From JAPKZH01 sp964537875 (GTDB lineage: Bacteria > Acidobacteriota > Aminicenantia > Aminicenantales > UBA4085), in contig CAZIDN010000054.1 in the NCBI GenBank assembly GCA_964537875.1, forward strand, positions 1-25,116: a stretch of 25,116 bases of DNA, written 5' to 3'. Shown piece by piece: positions 1-6,447 of this stretch. Both the position numbers and the translations under genes were made by a program. The notes below the pieces were generated by a model. That model had not been told where the DNA came from and did not search any database. It saw only the letters and a program-made list of their open reading frames with translations. Within the stretch, counting starts at the first letter, position 1. Every line of letters starts with the position of its first letter.

Positions 1-764
1 ACAAAGGCCGCGTCGAAAGAGTTATCCGGGACCTGAAGGCGTTCCTCCGCGTCACCCCCGTCGAGAGCCTGGAGGAGCTCAACTCCAAGGTCTTCTCCTG
101 GCAAAAAGAGCGCAACCTCCGCATCCACCGGACGACGAAGCGACCGCCCACCGAGATGCTGGCCGAAGAGAAGCTGCGGCCGCTTCCCCAGATCGACGCC
201 CGGCCTTATCGCCGCGTCCCGGCCACCGCTACGAAGACCGCCTTCGTGGAGTTTGAGACCAACCGCTACTCGGTGCCGACGACCTATGCCGGGACGTTCG
301 CGGAGATCCTGGCCCTGCCGGACACGGTCGAGATCCTCGTCCGGGGCCGTCGCGTCGCCGTCCACCCGCGGCTGTTCAAAAAACACGAGAAGTCGGAACT
401 TCCCGGCCATCGGGAAGGGCTTCTCCTGCGCTCGCCCCGAGCGAAGTTCCAGCGGATCTACGAGTTGATGGCCGGACTGGGCCCGGAGATCAAGGTCTTT
501 CTCCAGAACGCCCAGGCCGAGGGTGAAGATCCAGTCCAGGCCGCCTACGTAATGTTCCGCCTTCTTCGGGGCATCTCCAAAGAGACTCTCCTCTCGGCCG
601 TCCGCGAGGCCAACTCGCTCAAGGTCTACAAGATCAAGTACGTCCACAGTCTATTGGAGTCGTCCGGAGCCAAGGAGCCGCCGACGGTCCGGCCCCAGGA
701 CGAGCGTTTGCTCGAGATCGTCTATGAAGCCCGGAGGCTCGATGACTACGATGACCTTATCTGA
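1..764 (+). CDS. istA: IS21-family transposase IstA, C-terminal part (cut by window start)
   Basis: This is the C-terminal half of the IS21 transposase (DDE recombinase). The open frame is entered from the window edge; the first whole codon is at 3. It begins KGRVERVIRDLKAF, and the KGRVE glutamate (codon 15-17) corresponds to the last acidic residue of the DDE triad in IS21 enzymes. After it comes the C-terminal beta-barrel-like part (FVEFETNRYSVP, about codon 80) that is typical of IstA. The stop codon lies at 762-764, inside istB, so the two genes are probably translationally coupled. Nothing suggests decay in the visible part. An ATG at 156 is internal and not the start. Confidence 0.93.
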   Translation, partial: KGRVERVIRDLKAFLRVTPVESLEELNSKVFSWQKERNLRIHRTTKRPPTEMLAEEKLRPLPQIDARPYRRVPATATKTAFVEFETNRYSVPTTYAGTFAEILALPDTVEILVRGRRVAVHPRLFKKHEKSELPGHREGLLLRSPRAKFQRIYELMAGLGPEIKVFLQNAQAEGEDPVQAAYVMFRLLRGISKETLLSAVREANSLKVYKIKYVHSLLESSGAKEPPTVRPQDERLLEIVYEARRLDDYDDLI

Positions 765-1425
765 GCTCTGGGCGAATTTTCGGTTGCTCCAGAGTGTCGA
801 GGCGTTTTCCGAGGCCGAGCGGACGTTTCTCGAGCGGTTCCTCCGGGAAGAACACCGGAGCCGGGAACGGCGCCGGACTGAGTACCTGATGAAAATGTCC
901 GGCATCGGCCGCCCGAAACTCTTCGACGACTTCGACTGGACGTTCAACCCCAAGATCCCCCGGGACAAGATCATGGAGTTCATCCAGACCGACTTCCTCA
1001 AAAAGCCCGCCAATCTGGTGTTGGTCGGCGCGGCCGGCGTCGGCAAGACCCATCTGGCCGCCGCCCTCTGTCATCAGGCCGTCCTCCAAGGCCACCAAAC
1101 CATTTTCATCACCCTCTTCGACTTCACTTCGAAACTGGCCAAGGCCAAAAGCCCCTACAACCTCATCGAGTACTATGCCAAGGTGCCGCTCCTGTGTCTG
1201 GACGAGCTCGGCTATGTCGTCCCGATTAAAGAGCAGGCCGACGCCATCTTCCAGATCATCTCCAAGAGGACCGAGGTCCGGACGACCATCGTCACGACCA
1301 ACCTCATCCCCTCCCAGTGGGGGAAGATCTTCGACTCGGTCACGGCCTCGGCCATCCTCGACCGGCTCAGCATGAACGGACGGTTCATCATCTGCGAGGG
1401 GAGGTCGTATCGGAGCAAGAAGTGA
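742..1425 (+). CDS. istB: IS21-family helper ATPase IstB
   Basis: IstB is the AAA+ ATPase that assembles on target DNA and activates the IstA transposase. The Walker A motif GAAGVGKTH and the Walker B motif LLCLDELGY are both present, followed by the sensor region TTIVTTNL. At about 227 aa the length is near normal for the family. The start chosen is ATG 742, which has GGAGG at 733-737. An upstream in-frame ATG at 724 is possible but has no such site. The gene overlaps the end of istA, as is usual for IS21. It looks intact, so the element may still be mobile if its left half is also intact. Confidence 0.93.
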   Translation: MTTMTLSELWANFRLLQSVEAFSEAERTFLERFLREEHRSRERRRTEYLMKMSGIGRPKLFDDFDWTFNPKIPRDKIMEFIQTDFLKKPANLVLVGAAGVGKTHLAAALCHQAVLQGHQTIFITLFDFTSKLAKAKSPYNLIEYYAKVPLLCLDELGYVVPIKEQADAIFQIISKRTEVRTTIVTTNLIPSQWGKIFDSVTASAILDRLSMNGRFIICEGRSYRSKK

Positions 1426-1556
1426 GACCCGAAGGCCCCAACGAGAACCCTAGGCCGCATCCCGCGAACAAAAAAATGGAGAGAGCTTTGGATTAAGCAT
1501 TTTCCGCAGGACGCCGGCCTTGCCGCTTTTGGCTCCCTTTCGATTGCCGCCTACAG

Positions 1557-1614
1557 TCGAAGGCACGGAATCGTTGATCGACTCGCCGATGATCGTCAAC
1601 CCGGGAATAGCCAT
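1557..1614 (-). pseudogene. 5' remnant of a pterin-binding (methyltetrahydrofolate-type) methyltransferase gene
   Basis: On the minus strand an ATG at 1614 is preceded by AAAAGGAGCG at Shine-Dalgarno distance. The translation begins MAIPGLTIIGESINDSVPST. The LTIIGExIN pattern is the first strand of the pterin-binding TIM barrel in methyltetrahydrofolate:corrinoid methyltransferases and dihydropteroate-synthase-like proteins. After PST the reading no longer matches such a protein, and the DNA there begins TGT, as expected for an IS21 end. The rest of the gene is predicted left of the window, beyond the other IS end. The match is short (about 20 residues), so the family is likely rather than certain. 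Confidence 0.55.
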
Positions 1615-1747
1615 GACGGTATCGCTCCTTTTCGGCAAGATGATATCCACGGCGGCGGGTATTGTCGACATCGCTCATCGGCGGAAGGGAACGGAATTCG
1701 GCTTACGTCCCGCTCCAGCCTTTTTTTCTCCCTAATGGAGGGCGGCC

Positions 1748-1765
1748 TGGAACGTCTTCGTTCCA
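1748..1765. terminator. Perfect 7-bp hairpin downstream of the vapC-like gene
   Basis: TGGAACG (1748-1754), loop TCTT, and CGTTCCA (1759-1765) form a perfect stem. It lies about 50 nt after the stop of the minus-strand PIN-domain gene and could help end that transcript. No U-tract follows on the minus strand, so terminator function is uncertain. The remaining DNA between 1615 and 1816 shows no convincing gene. Confidence 0.3.
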
Positions 1766-1816
1766 ATGACTGGGCGAGATCACCCGGAAAATTAGGGGCG
1801 GATTGACCGGGCGGAT

Positions 1817-2251
1817 TCAGGCGGTCGGGTCAACGGGCTCGAGGAAGGGAAAACGATGGAAATCGGTGTCCCGGGTGTAGATTCTCCTGATCCCGTGCTC
1901 CTGCATGAGGATTGCCGTTTGGGCGTCATAGAAGAGATTGCCGCGTAGGAACGCCGACTTTTTCATGATAATGGCCGCGACCTCGGCGTGCCTTTGCGAA
2001 GGCACGAGAAGGCCGAAAGCGGGCGAAGCGAGGAGCGCCTCAACAAAACTCCAGGCCTGCGAGGCTGTCCATGGATGACGGAACACACGTGGGTGGGTGA
2101 TCACACGGAGGAATTCGTACAGGATCCCCCAAGACGTATACCAGGGCGTGGCCTGCCTCCGCCATTCCTCGATCCTCTCTCGGCAGCGTGAGTGGAACGG
2201 AGAGTCCTCATCAGCCGCATAGACGAAAATATTGGTATCGACAACAAACAT
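1817..2251 (-). CDS. vapC: PIN-domain toxin of a VapBC-type system
   Basis: This is a predicted ribonuclease toxin of about 144 aa, a normal length for VapC. Acidic residues expected for the PIN metal site are present: D5 (MFVVDTN), E46 (LYEFLRV), D109 (LFYDAQ), and D128/D130 in TRDTD. The start chosen is ATG 2251-2249, which shares one base with the TAA stop of the antitoxin gene (TAATG). This overlap is a common coupling in toxin-antitoxin operons. Longer reading upstream runs through the antitoxin gene in another frame and is not real. Its RNA target cannot be predicted from sequence. Confidence 0.88.
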   Translation of the reverse strand: MFVVDTNIFVYAADEDSPFHSRCRERIEEWRRQATPWYTSWGILYEFLRVITHPRVFRHPWTASQAWSFVEALLASPAFGLLVPSQRHAEVAAIIMKKSAFLRGNLFYDAQTAILMQEHGIRRIYTRDTDFHRFPFLEPVDPTA

Positions 2252-2478
2252 TATCGGCCTTCCATGGCTTGATAAAGGGAGTCCCGATCGGCGACCTCGA
2301 CTAGGGAACCGCCGCTCTTGAAAACGGGCAAAGGAGGCATGCGGTGAGGGGCTTCTTTGGGCGTCAATAGTAGGCGGAGGGCGGACTCCATGAGCTCGGA
2401 CATGGTGCATCCTCGACGAGCAGCCTCTTGTTTCAGGCGGAGCATTACGGAATCGTCGATGTTCAAAGTCGTTTTCAT
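2251..2478 (-). CDS. vapB: Ribbon-helix-helix antitoxin of a VapBC-type system
   Basis: This is a small antitoxin of about 75 aa. The N-terminus MKTTLNIDDSVMLRLKQEA has the look of a ribbon-helix-helix DNA-binding domain: a beta strand with alternating residues, then two helices. The C-terminal tail would wrap the toxin. ATG 2478 is chosen because the conserved strand begins there; an upstream ATG at 2514 would put the operator inside the gene. No Shine-Dalgarno precedes the ATG, and the promoter places the transcript start at about the ATG itself, so the mRNA may be leaderless. The gene is co-transcribed with the overlapping toxin gene. Confidence 0.85.
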   Translation of the reverse strand: MKTTLNIDDSVMLRLKQEAARRGCTMSELMESALRLLLTPKEAPHRMPPLPVFKSGGSLVEVADRDSLYQAMEGR

Positions 2479-2479
2479 G

Positions 2480-2514
2480 CATATAGCCATACCATGAGTA
2501 TGGCTATATGTCAA
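2480..2514 (-). promoter_or_regulatory. Promoter and palindromic operator of the vapBC-like operon
   Basis: CATATAGCCATAC (2480-2492) and GTATGGCTATATG (2498-2510) form a perfect 13-bp inverted repeat around the 5-nt spacer CATGA. On the minus strand a consensus TTGACA (2514-2509) is followed 17 nt later by TATGGC (2491-2486), a moderate -10 match. The palindrome covers the spacer and -10, so antitoxin or complex binding would block RNA polymerase. This is the usual autoregulation of toxin-antitoxin operons; binding itself is inferred. Confidence 0.8.
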
Positions 2515-2843
2515 GTCCCGTCTTCACGCTTTTTTCCCTTGTCAATGGGGAACCAGTCGATGACCGTACCGCCGCTTTCAAGATAATAAGGGCTGGCCAG
2601 GACATTCATTGTCCCTTCTCTCGTCACCATGAAATCCTTGATCCGGAACGTCTTTTCCGCATGGATATCTTCCATTACGTCCTCTAGACCAGGGATGGGA
2701 CGAAATGGATAGAGCTTTTTAAGGACAGCCGATTTTTCCTTTTCTGGGATCTCATAGACCTCGACCGGTCCCCATGTTGCTAGCGCGCGTCGCAAAGGAA
2801 ACGGAAGCTTTTGGTCTAACGAAATGATCTTTCGATGTTTCAT
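2511..2843 (-). CDS. Hypothetical protein, 110 aa
   Basis: I do not recognise this family. The protein is soluble, with no signal peptide or membrane segment, and reads as a real coding sequence (for example GPVEVYEIPEKEKSAVLKKLYPF and an ESGGTVIDWFP segment near the end). It lies immediately upstream of the toxin-antitoxin operon on the same strand, and its stop codon overlaps the -35 region of that operon's promoter. Read-through transcription could therefore reach the toxin-antitoxin genes. On the minus strand ATG 2843 is preceded by AGGAACGG at somewhat long spacing and by an AT-rich stretch with TATATT that could be a promoter. Confidence 0.6.
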   Translation of the reverse strand: MKHRKIISLDQKLPFPLRRALATWGPVEVYEIPEKEKSAVLKKLYPFRPIPGLEDVMEDIHAEKTFRIKDFMVTREGTMNVLASPYYLESGGTVIDWFPIDKGKKREDGT

Positions 2844-2911
2844 CGCAGCGCCCGTTCCTAATATATCTTAATAAAACGAACGGCAGCCGGCTTTTTCTCA
2901 CGGGACGATTT

Positions 2912-3016
2912 TATTCCTGGAAGGGGAATGTCCGGGAGCTGCGGAACGTGGTCGAGTGGCTGCTGATCATGACCGATCGGGACACGATCGAAAAGTAGGA
3001 CTTGCCGGAATTGAAA
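2912..3016 (+). pseudogene. Relic of a sigma-54-dependent response regulator (NtrC family)
   Basis: The frame starting at 2912 reads YSWKGNVRELRNVVEWLL, then IMTDRDTIEK, a TAG stop at 2996-2998, then DLPEL in the same frame. GNVRELRNV near the end of the AAA+ domain, followed by a DxI...DLP linker, is the signature of NtrC-type sigma-54 activators. Only about 35 codons remain and there is an internal stop, so this is a decayed fragment. The upstream AAA+ and receiver domains and the downstream helix-turn-helix are not seen nearby. Confidence 0.7.
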
Positions 3017-3032
3017 GGCACTAAAATAATGG

Positions 3033-3137
3033 CCGGAGTGGGCGAGGCCGTTGCTCCTGGCTCCTCGGAAGAGGAGTAGGGGAGGAAAGTCCGAACTCCA
3101 CAGGGCAGGATGGTCGCTAACGGCGACTCCGGGCGGC
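3033..3137 (+). pseudogene. rnpB: 5' fragment of an RNase P RNA gene (truncated rnpB)
   Basis: The segment contains the near-invariant 5' core of bacterial RNase P RNA: GAGGAAAGTCC at 3082-3092, followed by ACTCCACAGGGCAGG. A P3-like hairpin CTCCTC-GGAA-GAGGAG lies at 3061-3076. A hairpin GTCGC/GCGAC lies at 3113-3127, around TAACG. In a full gene about 250 nt more would follow, with the ACAGAAA and 3' P4 segments. Here similarity stops near 3137 and a promoter-like sequence begins. It is therefore a partial copy that cannot form the catalytic core. A functional rnpB must lie elsewhere in the genome. Confidence 0.75.
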
Positions 3138-3140
3138 CGG

Positions 3141-3169
3141 TTGACTAATTCTCGCGCAGTTGATATCCT
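3141..3169 (+). promoter_or_regulatory. Candidate promoter of the Ser/Thr kinase gene
   Basis: TTGACT (3141-3146) is separated by 17 nt from TATCCT (3164-3169). The start of transcription would be near 3176, giving a leader of about 13 nt before GTG 3189. It begins directly after the rnpB-like fragment ends. Confidence 0.4.
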
Positions 3170-3188
3170 TTTGCCAACAAGCAGAAAA

Positions 3189-6100
3189 GTGAAAAAAGAT
3201 ACCGTCAGCTGCCCGAAATGCCAATTCGATAATCCTGAGGATACTTTCTATTGCGGCAAGTGCGGGACTCGGCTTCCATCCTCTCCGGAATTCTCAATTT
3301 CCATGACGGAGACGCTGAGCGTGCCCCAGCTGGACCTTGGCCGCGGGACGGTCTTCGCCGGCCGGTACGAGATCATCGAAGAGCTGGGGCGGGGGGGCAT
3401 GGGCGCCGTCTATCGAGCGGAAGACAAGAAAATCAATGAGGAAGTCGCGCTCAAGCTTATCAACCCACAGATCTCCTCGGACCGGAAGATCATCGCGAGG
3501 TTCAGCCAGGAACTTAAAATCGCCCGGAAGATCACGCACCGCAACGTCTGCCGCATGCACGACCTGGGCGAATCCGGCGGCGCCTACTTCATCACCATGG
3601 AATATGTCGAGGGCGAGGACCTGAAAAGCCTGATCAAAAGGATAGGCCAGTTGCCTCCGGCCAAAGCGCTTTCCATCGCCGGCCAGGTGGCTGAAGGATT
3701 GGCCGAAGCTCACCGGTTGAGCGTCGTCCACCGCGACCTCAAACCCGGCAACATCATGATCGACCGCGAGGGAAATGCCAAGATCATGGACTTCGGGATC
3801 GCCCGCTCGCTCAAAACGAAGGCCATCACCGGGACCGGCCTCATCATCGGCACGCCCGATTATATGTCCCCCGAGCAGGCGGAAGCGAAAGACGTGGACA
3901 GACGGTCGGACATCTATTCGCTGGGGGTCATCCTTTACGAAATGGTCACCGGCCGCGTTCCTTTTGAAGGAGAGACACCGCTCAGCGTCGCCATGAAGCA
4001 CAAGGGCGAGAAGCCCAAGGACCCAAAAGAATGGAACCCGCAGCTCCCCGCCGCCCTCAGCCGGCTGATTCTCCGATGTCTGGAAAAAGACAAAGAGAAA
4101 AGGTTCCAATCGGCCGATGAGCTGAGGGCGGAAATCGAGGCCGTTGGGGAAGGCTTCCCCTCGGCCGAAAAAGAAAAACCCAAGAGAAAATCCCTGACCT
4201 CAAAAGAAATCACGGTGACATTCGGGCTGAAAAAACTGTTCATCCCTGCCTTAGCGGCCGTCGTGATCGTCGTCCTCGGGCTCGTGCTCTGGCGCGTTGC
4301 TTTCAAGGGCAAAGCCGTCGAGCGGTCCATAGCAGTCATCACTTTTCAAAATCAAACGGGGGACCAGGCCTACGATTATCTCAAGGCCGCCATCCCCAAC
4401 CTTTTGATCACCAGCTTGGAGCAATCGAAGCATCTCCATGTCACGACATTCGAACGACTGCGTGACCTCCTCAGGCAAATGGGCAAGGAACAAGCCGACA
4501 TTATCGACAGCGAGCTCGGTTTTGAGCTGTGCAAGAAGGACAATGTTGATGCTCTTGTGCTGGGAAGCTATGTCAAAGCAGGCGAGACATTTGCGACAGA
4601 CGTTAAGGTGTTTGACGTCAAAACCAGGAAACTGCTGAAAAGCGTCACCGCCAAAGGGGAGGGAGCGCAGAGCATCCTGGACAATCAGATCGGCCAGCTG
4701 AGCCGGGATATATCCCGCGGTGTCGGTCTGTCCAAAAAGGCGGTTGAAGAGGCGAAGATTCAAATTTCCGAGCCTCAGACTTCGTCGCTGGAAGCCTATA
4801 AATATTTCATCATGGGGCAGGAAAATATTGATAAATTATACCGCGAAGATGCTCTCAAGAATCTGGAAAAAGCCGTTGAGCTCGACCCCCAATTCGCCAT
4901 TGCCTATCTGTACCTTTATAGAGTCCATCGAAGTTTAACTAATTTTCAGCAGTCAGCCGAGGCTCTGGAGAAAGCCAAGGCTTTTTCCGGAAAGGCGACG
5001 GAAAAAGAACGGTTGTACATCGAGGCCGCCTACGCCAGGAGGGTGGAGAAAAACACCGACAAAGAATTCCGCATTCTCCAGGAAATCGCCGCGAAATATC
5101 CCAAAGAAAAGGAAGTCCACAGTTCACTTTTTGCCGCTTACCAGCAGAAAGAGATGTATCCAGAAGCGATCGCAGAAGCAAACAAAGCCCTGGAGATGGA
5201 TCCCAAGTGGGCGACAATCCTGAATCAACTTGGCTTTATGTATATAGCGACGGGTGATCTCGGCAAAGCGGAAGAATACCTGAAGAAGGCCGTTTCTGTC
5301 GCTCCGGAAGACGCCAATCCTTTAGATTCCCTAGGACAACTCTACTTCCTCACCGGGCGGCTCGATGAGGCCATCGCCCAATACAAAGAAGCGGTGCGGA
5401 TCAAACCGAATTTTGGGTCAGAAGATATCATCGCCTATATTTACGCCGTCAAGGGAGATTACACCGAGGCCATGAGCTGGCTGGACCAATTCATTCTCGC
5501 GGCTCCGTCTAAGAGCTGGCAGAGCCTCGGCTACTGGTGGAAAACGATTTTTAACTATGTCCTGGGCAAACGAGAGCAGGCCAGAGTGGAAATGGAACGA
5601 GTCAGGGGGGCCTGGAAATCGATAGGAGACGGAAACGGAAGCGCTTTGGCCGAACTGCTTCAGGCCTATTTTTATTTTGAACGGGGTGAGTTTGATGCGT
5701 CTATCAGGCAGTTTTCAGAATACCAGAAGGATGCCCAAGAAACCATTCCCCAATCTGACCGAATAAAGGCCATCGAAAATGATCTTTGGCTGGGGCTTTT
5801 GGAATGGAGGCGAGGGCGAATCGAAGCGGCAAGACAGAGACTCGAACACATCCGCCTGCTCTTTTCCGAAATGCCCGAGGATATGGGGGAAATGGCCGTG
5901 CAACTGGAGAAGAACTACAAAATTCTTCAGGCGGAAGTTTGGCTTTCTGAAGGGAGAGCGACCGAGGCCATATCCTTTTTAGAAAAGGAGTTCCGCCTGC
6001 AAATTCCAATCATTTCCCTTTCATATGCTCGGACATTCACCTGGTATAACTTTCCATTGGACCAAGACGTCTTGGCGCGGGCTTATCAGAAGATGGGGAA

Positions 6101-6332
6101 TCTGGACAAGGCGATCGAGGAATGCCGGAAGCTGGTCACGTTCGACCCAGCGAGCAAAGATCGGCGCATGCTTAACCCCGTATATCATTATCGATTGGCG
6201 CAACTGTACGAGCAGAAGGGTTTGAGGGAAGAGGCGAAAAAAGAGTATGTGAGATTCCTCCAACTGTGGAAAGAAGCCGACCCCGGCATTCCTGAATTTG
6301 CCGATGCGAAAAAACGCCTCGCTAAGCTATGA
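3189..6332 (+). CDS. Membrane-bound Ser/Thr protein kinase with zinc ribbon, FlgO/TolB-like domain and TPRs
   Basis: This is a eukaryotic-like kinase of about 1047 aa. An N-terminal zinc ribbon has C8, C11, C22 and C25. The kinase domain (about 58-330) has the glycine loop GRGGMG 67-72, lysine K89 (VALKL), HRDLKPGN with D183, DFG with D201, and GTPDYMSPEQ. One membrane helix spans about 350-368. After it comes a domain (about 378-515, ERSIAVITFQNQTGD) like the FlgO/TolB-like N-terminal regions found in such kinases. Tetratricopeptide repeats then run to the end. The kinase is cytoplasmic and the TPR part is probably across the inner membrane. GTG 3189 is chosen because upstream in-frame codons, including TTG 3051, lie in the rnpB-like fragment. 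Substrates cannot be deduced. Confidence 0.92.
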   Translation: MKKDTVSCPKCQFDNPEDTFYCGKCGTRLPSSPEFSISMTETLSVPQLDLGRGTVFAGRYEIIEELGRGGMGAVYRAEDKKINEEVALKLINPQISSDRKIIARFSQELKIARKITHRNVCRMHDLGESGGAYFITMEYVEGEDLKSLIKRIGQLPPAKALSIAGQVAEGLAEAHRLSVVHRDLKPGNIMIDREGNAKIMDFGIARSLKTKAITGTGLIIGTPDYMSPEQAEAKDVDRRSDIYSLGVILYEMVTGRVPFEGETPLSVAMKHKGEKPKDPKEWNPQLPAALSRLILRCLEKDKEKRFQSADELRAEIEAVGEGFPSAEKEKPKRKSLTSKEITVTFGLKKLFIPALAAVVIVVLGLVLWRVAFKGKAVERSIAVITFQNQTGDQAYDYLKAAIPNLLITSLEQSKHLHVTTFERLRDLLRQMGKEQADIIDSELGFELCKKDNVDALVLGSYVKAGETFATDVKVFDVKTRKLLKSVTAKGEGAQSILDNQIGQLSRDISRGVGLSKKAVEEAKIQISEPQTSSLEAYKYFIMGQENIDKLYREDALKNLEKAVELDPQFAIAYLYLYRVHRSLTNFQQSAEALEKAKAFSGKATEKERLYIEAAYARRVEKNTDKEFRILQEIAAKYPKEKEVHSSLFAAYQQKEMYPEAIAEANKALEMDPKWATILNQLGFMYIATGDLGKAEEYLKKAVSVAPEDANPLDSLGQLYFLTGRLDEAIAQYKEAVRIKPNFGSEDIIAYIYAVKGDYTEAMSWLDQFILAAPSKSWQSLGYWWKTIFNYVLGKREQARVEMERVRGAWKSIGDGNGSALAELLQAYFYFERGEFDASIRQFSEYQKDAQETIPQSDRIKAIENDLWLGLLEWRRGRIEAARQRLEHIRLLFSEMPEDMGEMAVQLEKNYKILQAEVWLSEGRATEAISFLEKEFRLQIPIISLSYARTFTWYNFPLDQDVLARAYQKMGNLDKAIEECRKLVTFDPASKDRRMLNPVYHYRLAQLYEQKGLREEAKKEYVRFLQLWKEADPGIPEFADAKKRLAKL

Positions 6333-6360
6333 CGGTAGTTGACGATATCGTACGTTTGTG

Positions 6361-6447
6361 ATGGGTGGGCTCGATTCCGGGCTTAGTGGCAGGGGAGACA
6401 ATGCTCCGACGAAAAAGAAATCCCCCCGGCTTCTGAAGGTGTCATGA
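6361..6447 (+). CDS. Putative 28-aa leader peptide coupled to the AsmA-like gene
   Basis: This short frame begins MGGLDSGLSGRG and ends with TGA at 6445-6447, overlapping the AsmA start codon as ATGA. That geometry suits termination and re-initiation. The peptide resembles the start of another short frame at 11108 (MGGIDSELSRRE). Their differences fall largely on third codon positions, which hints at selection on the peptide. No clear Shine-Dalgarno precedes its ATG. Alternatively it is the original N-terminus of the AsmA protein separated by a frameshift, or a non-coding repeat. Confidence 0.35.
   Translation: MGGLDSGLSGRGDNAPTKKKSPRLLKVS

Larger units (their letters stand above)
1..1556 (+). 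mobile_element. IS21-family insertion sequence, 3' part (left end outside window)
   Basis: The element contains the end of istA and all of istB, overlapping as is usual for IS21. Its right end is inferred, not proven. Read on the minus strand, the sequence from 1556 downward begins TGTAGGCGGC, and IS21-family ends start with TGT. Just outside this point a coding sequence with its own ribosome binding site is cut off after about 20 codons. The left end and any target duplication lie outside the window or cannot be checked here. Confidence 0.7.

Noticed and set aside
2252..2482. N-terminal extension of the first PIN toxin
   Set aside because: It reads through the antitoxin gene in another frame; the conserved MFVVDTN start is at 2251.
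3051..3188. N-terminal extension of the kinase from TTG 3051
   Set aside because: These codons fall inside the rnpB-like fragment and its following promoter; the zinc ribbon starts just after GTG 3189.
6342..6351. Palindrome ACGATATCGT after the kinase gene
   Set aside because: It is short, without a T-tract or promoter context, and could be chance.
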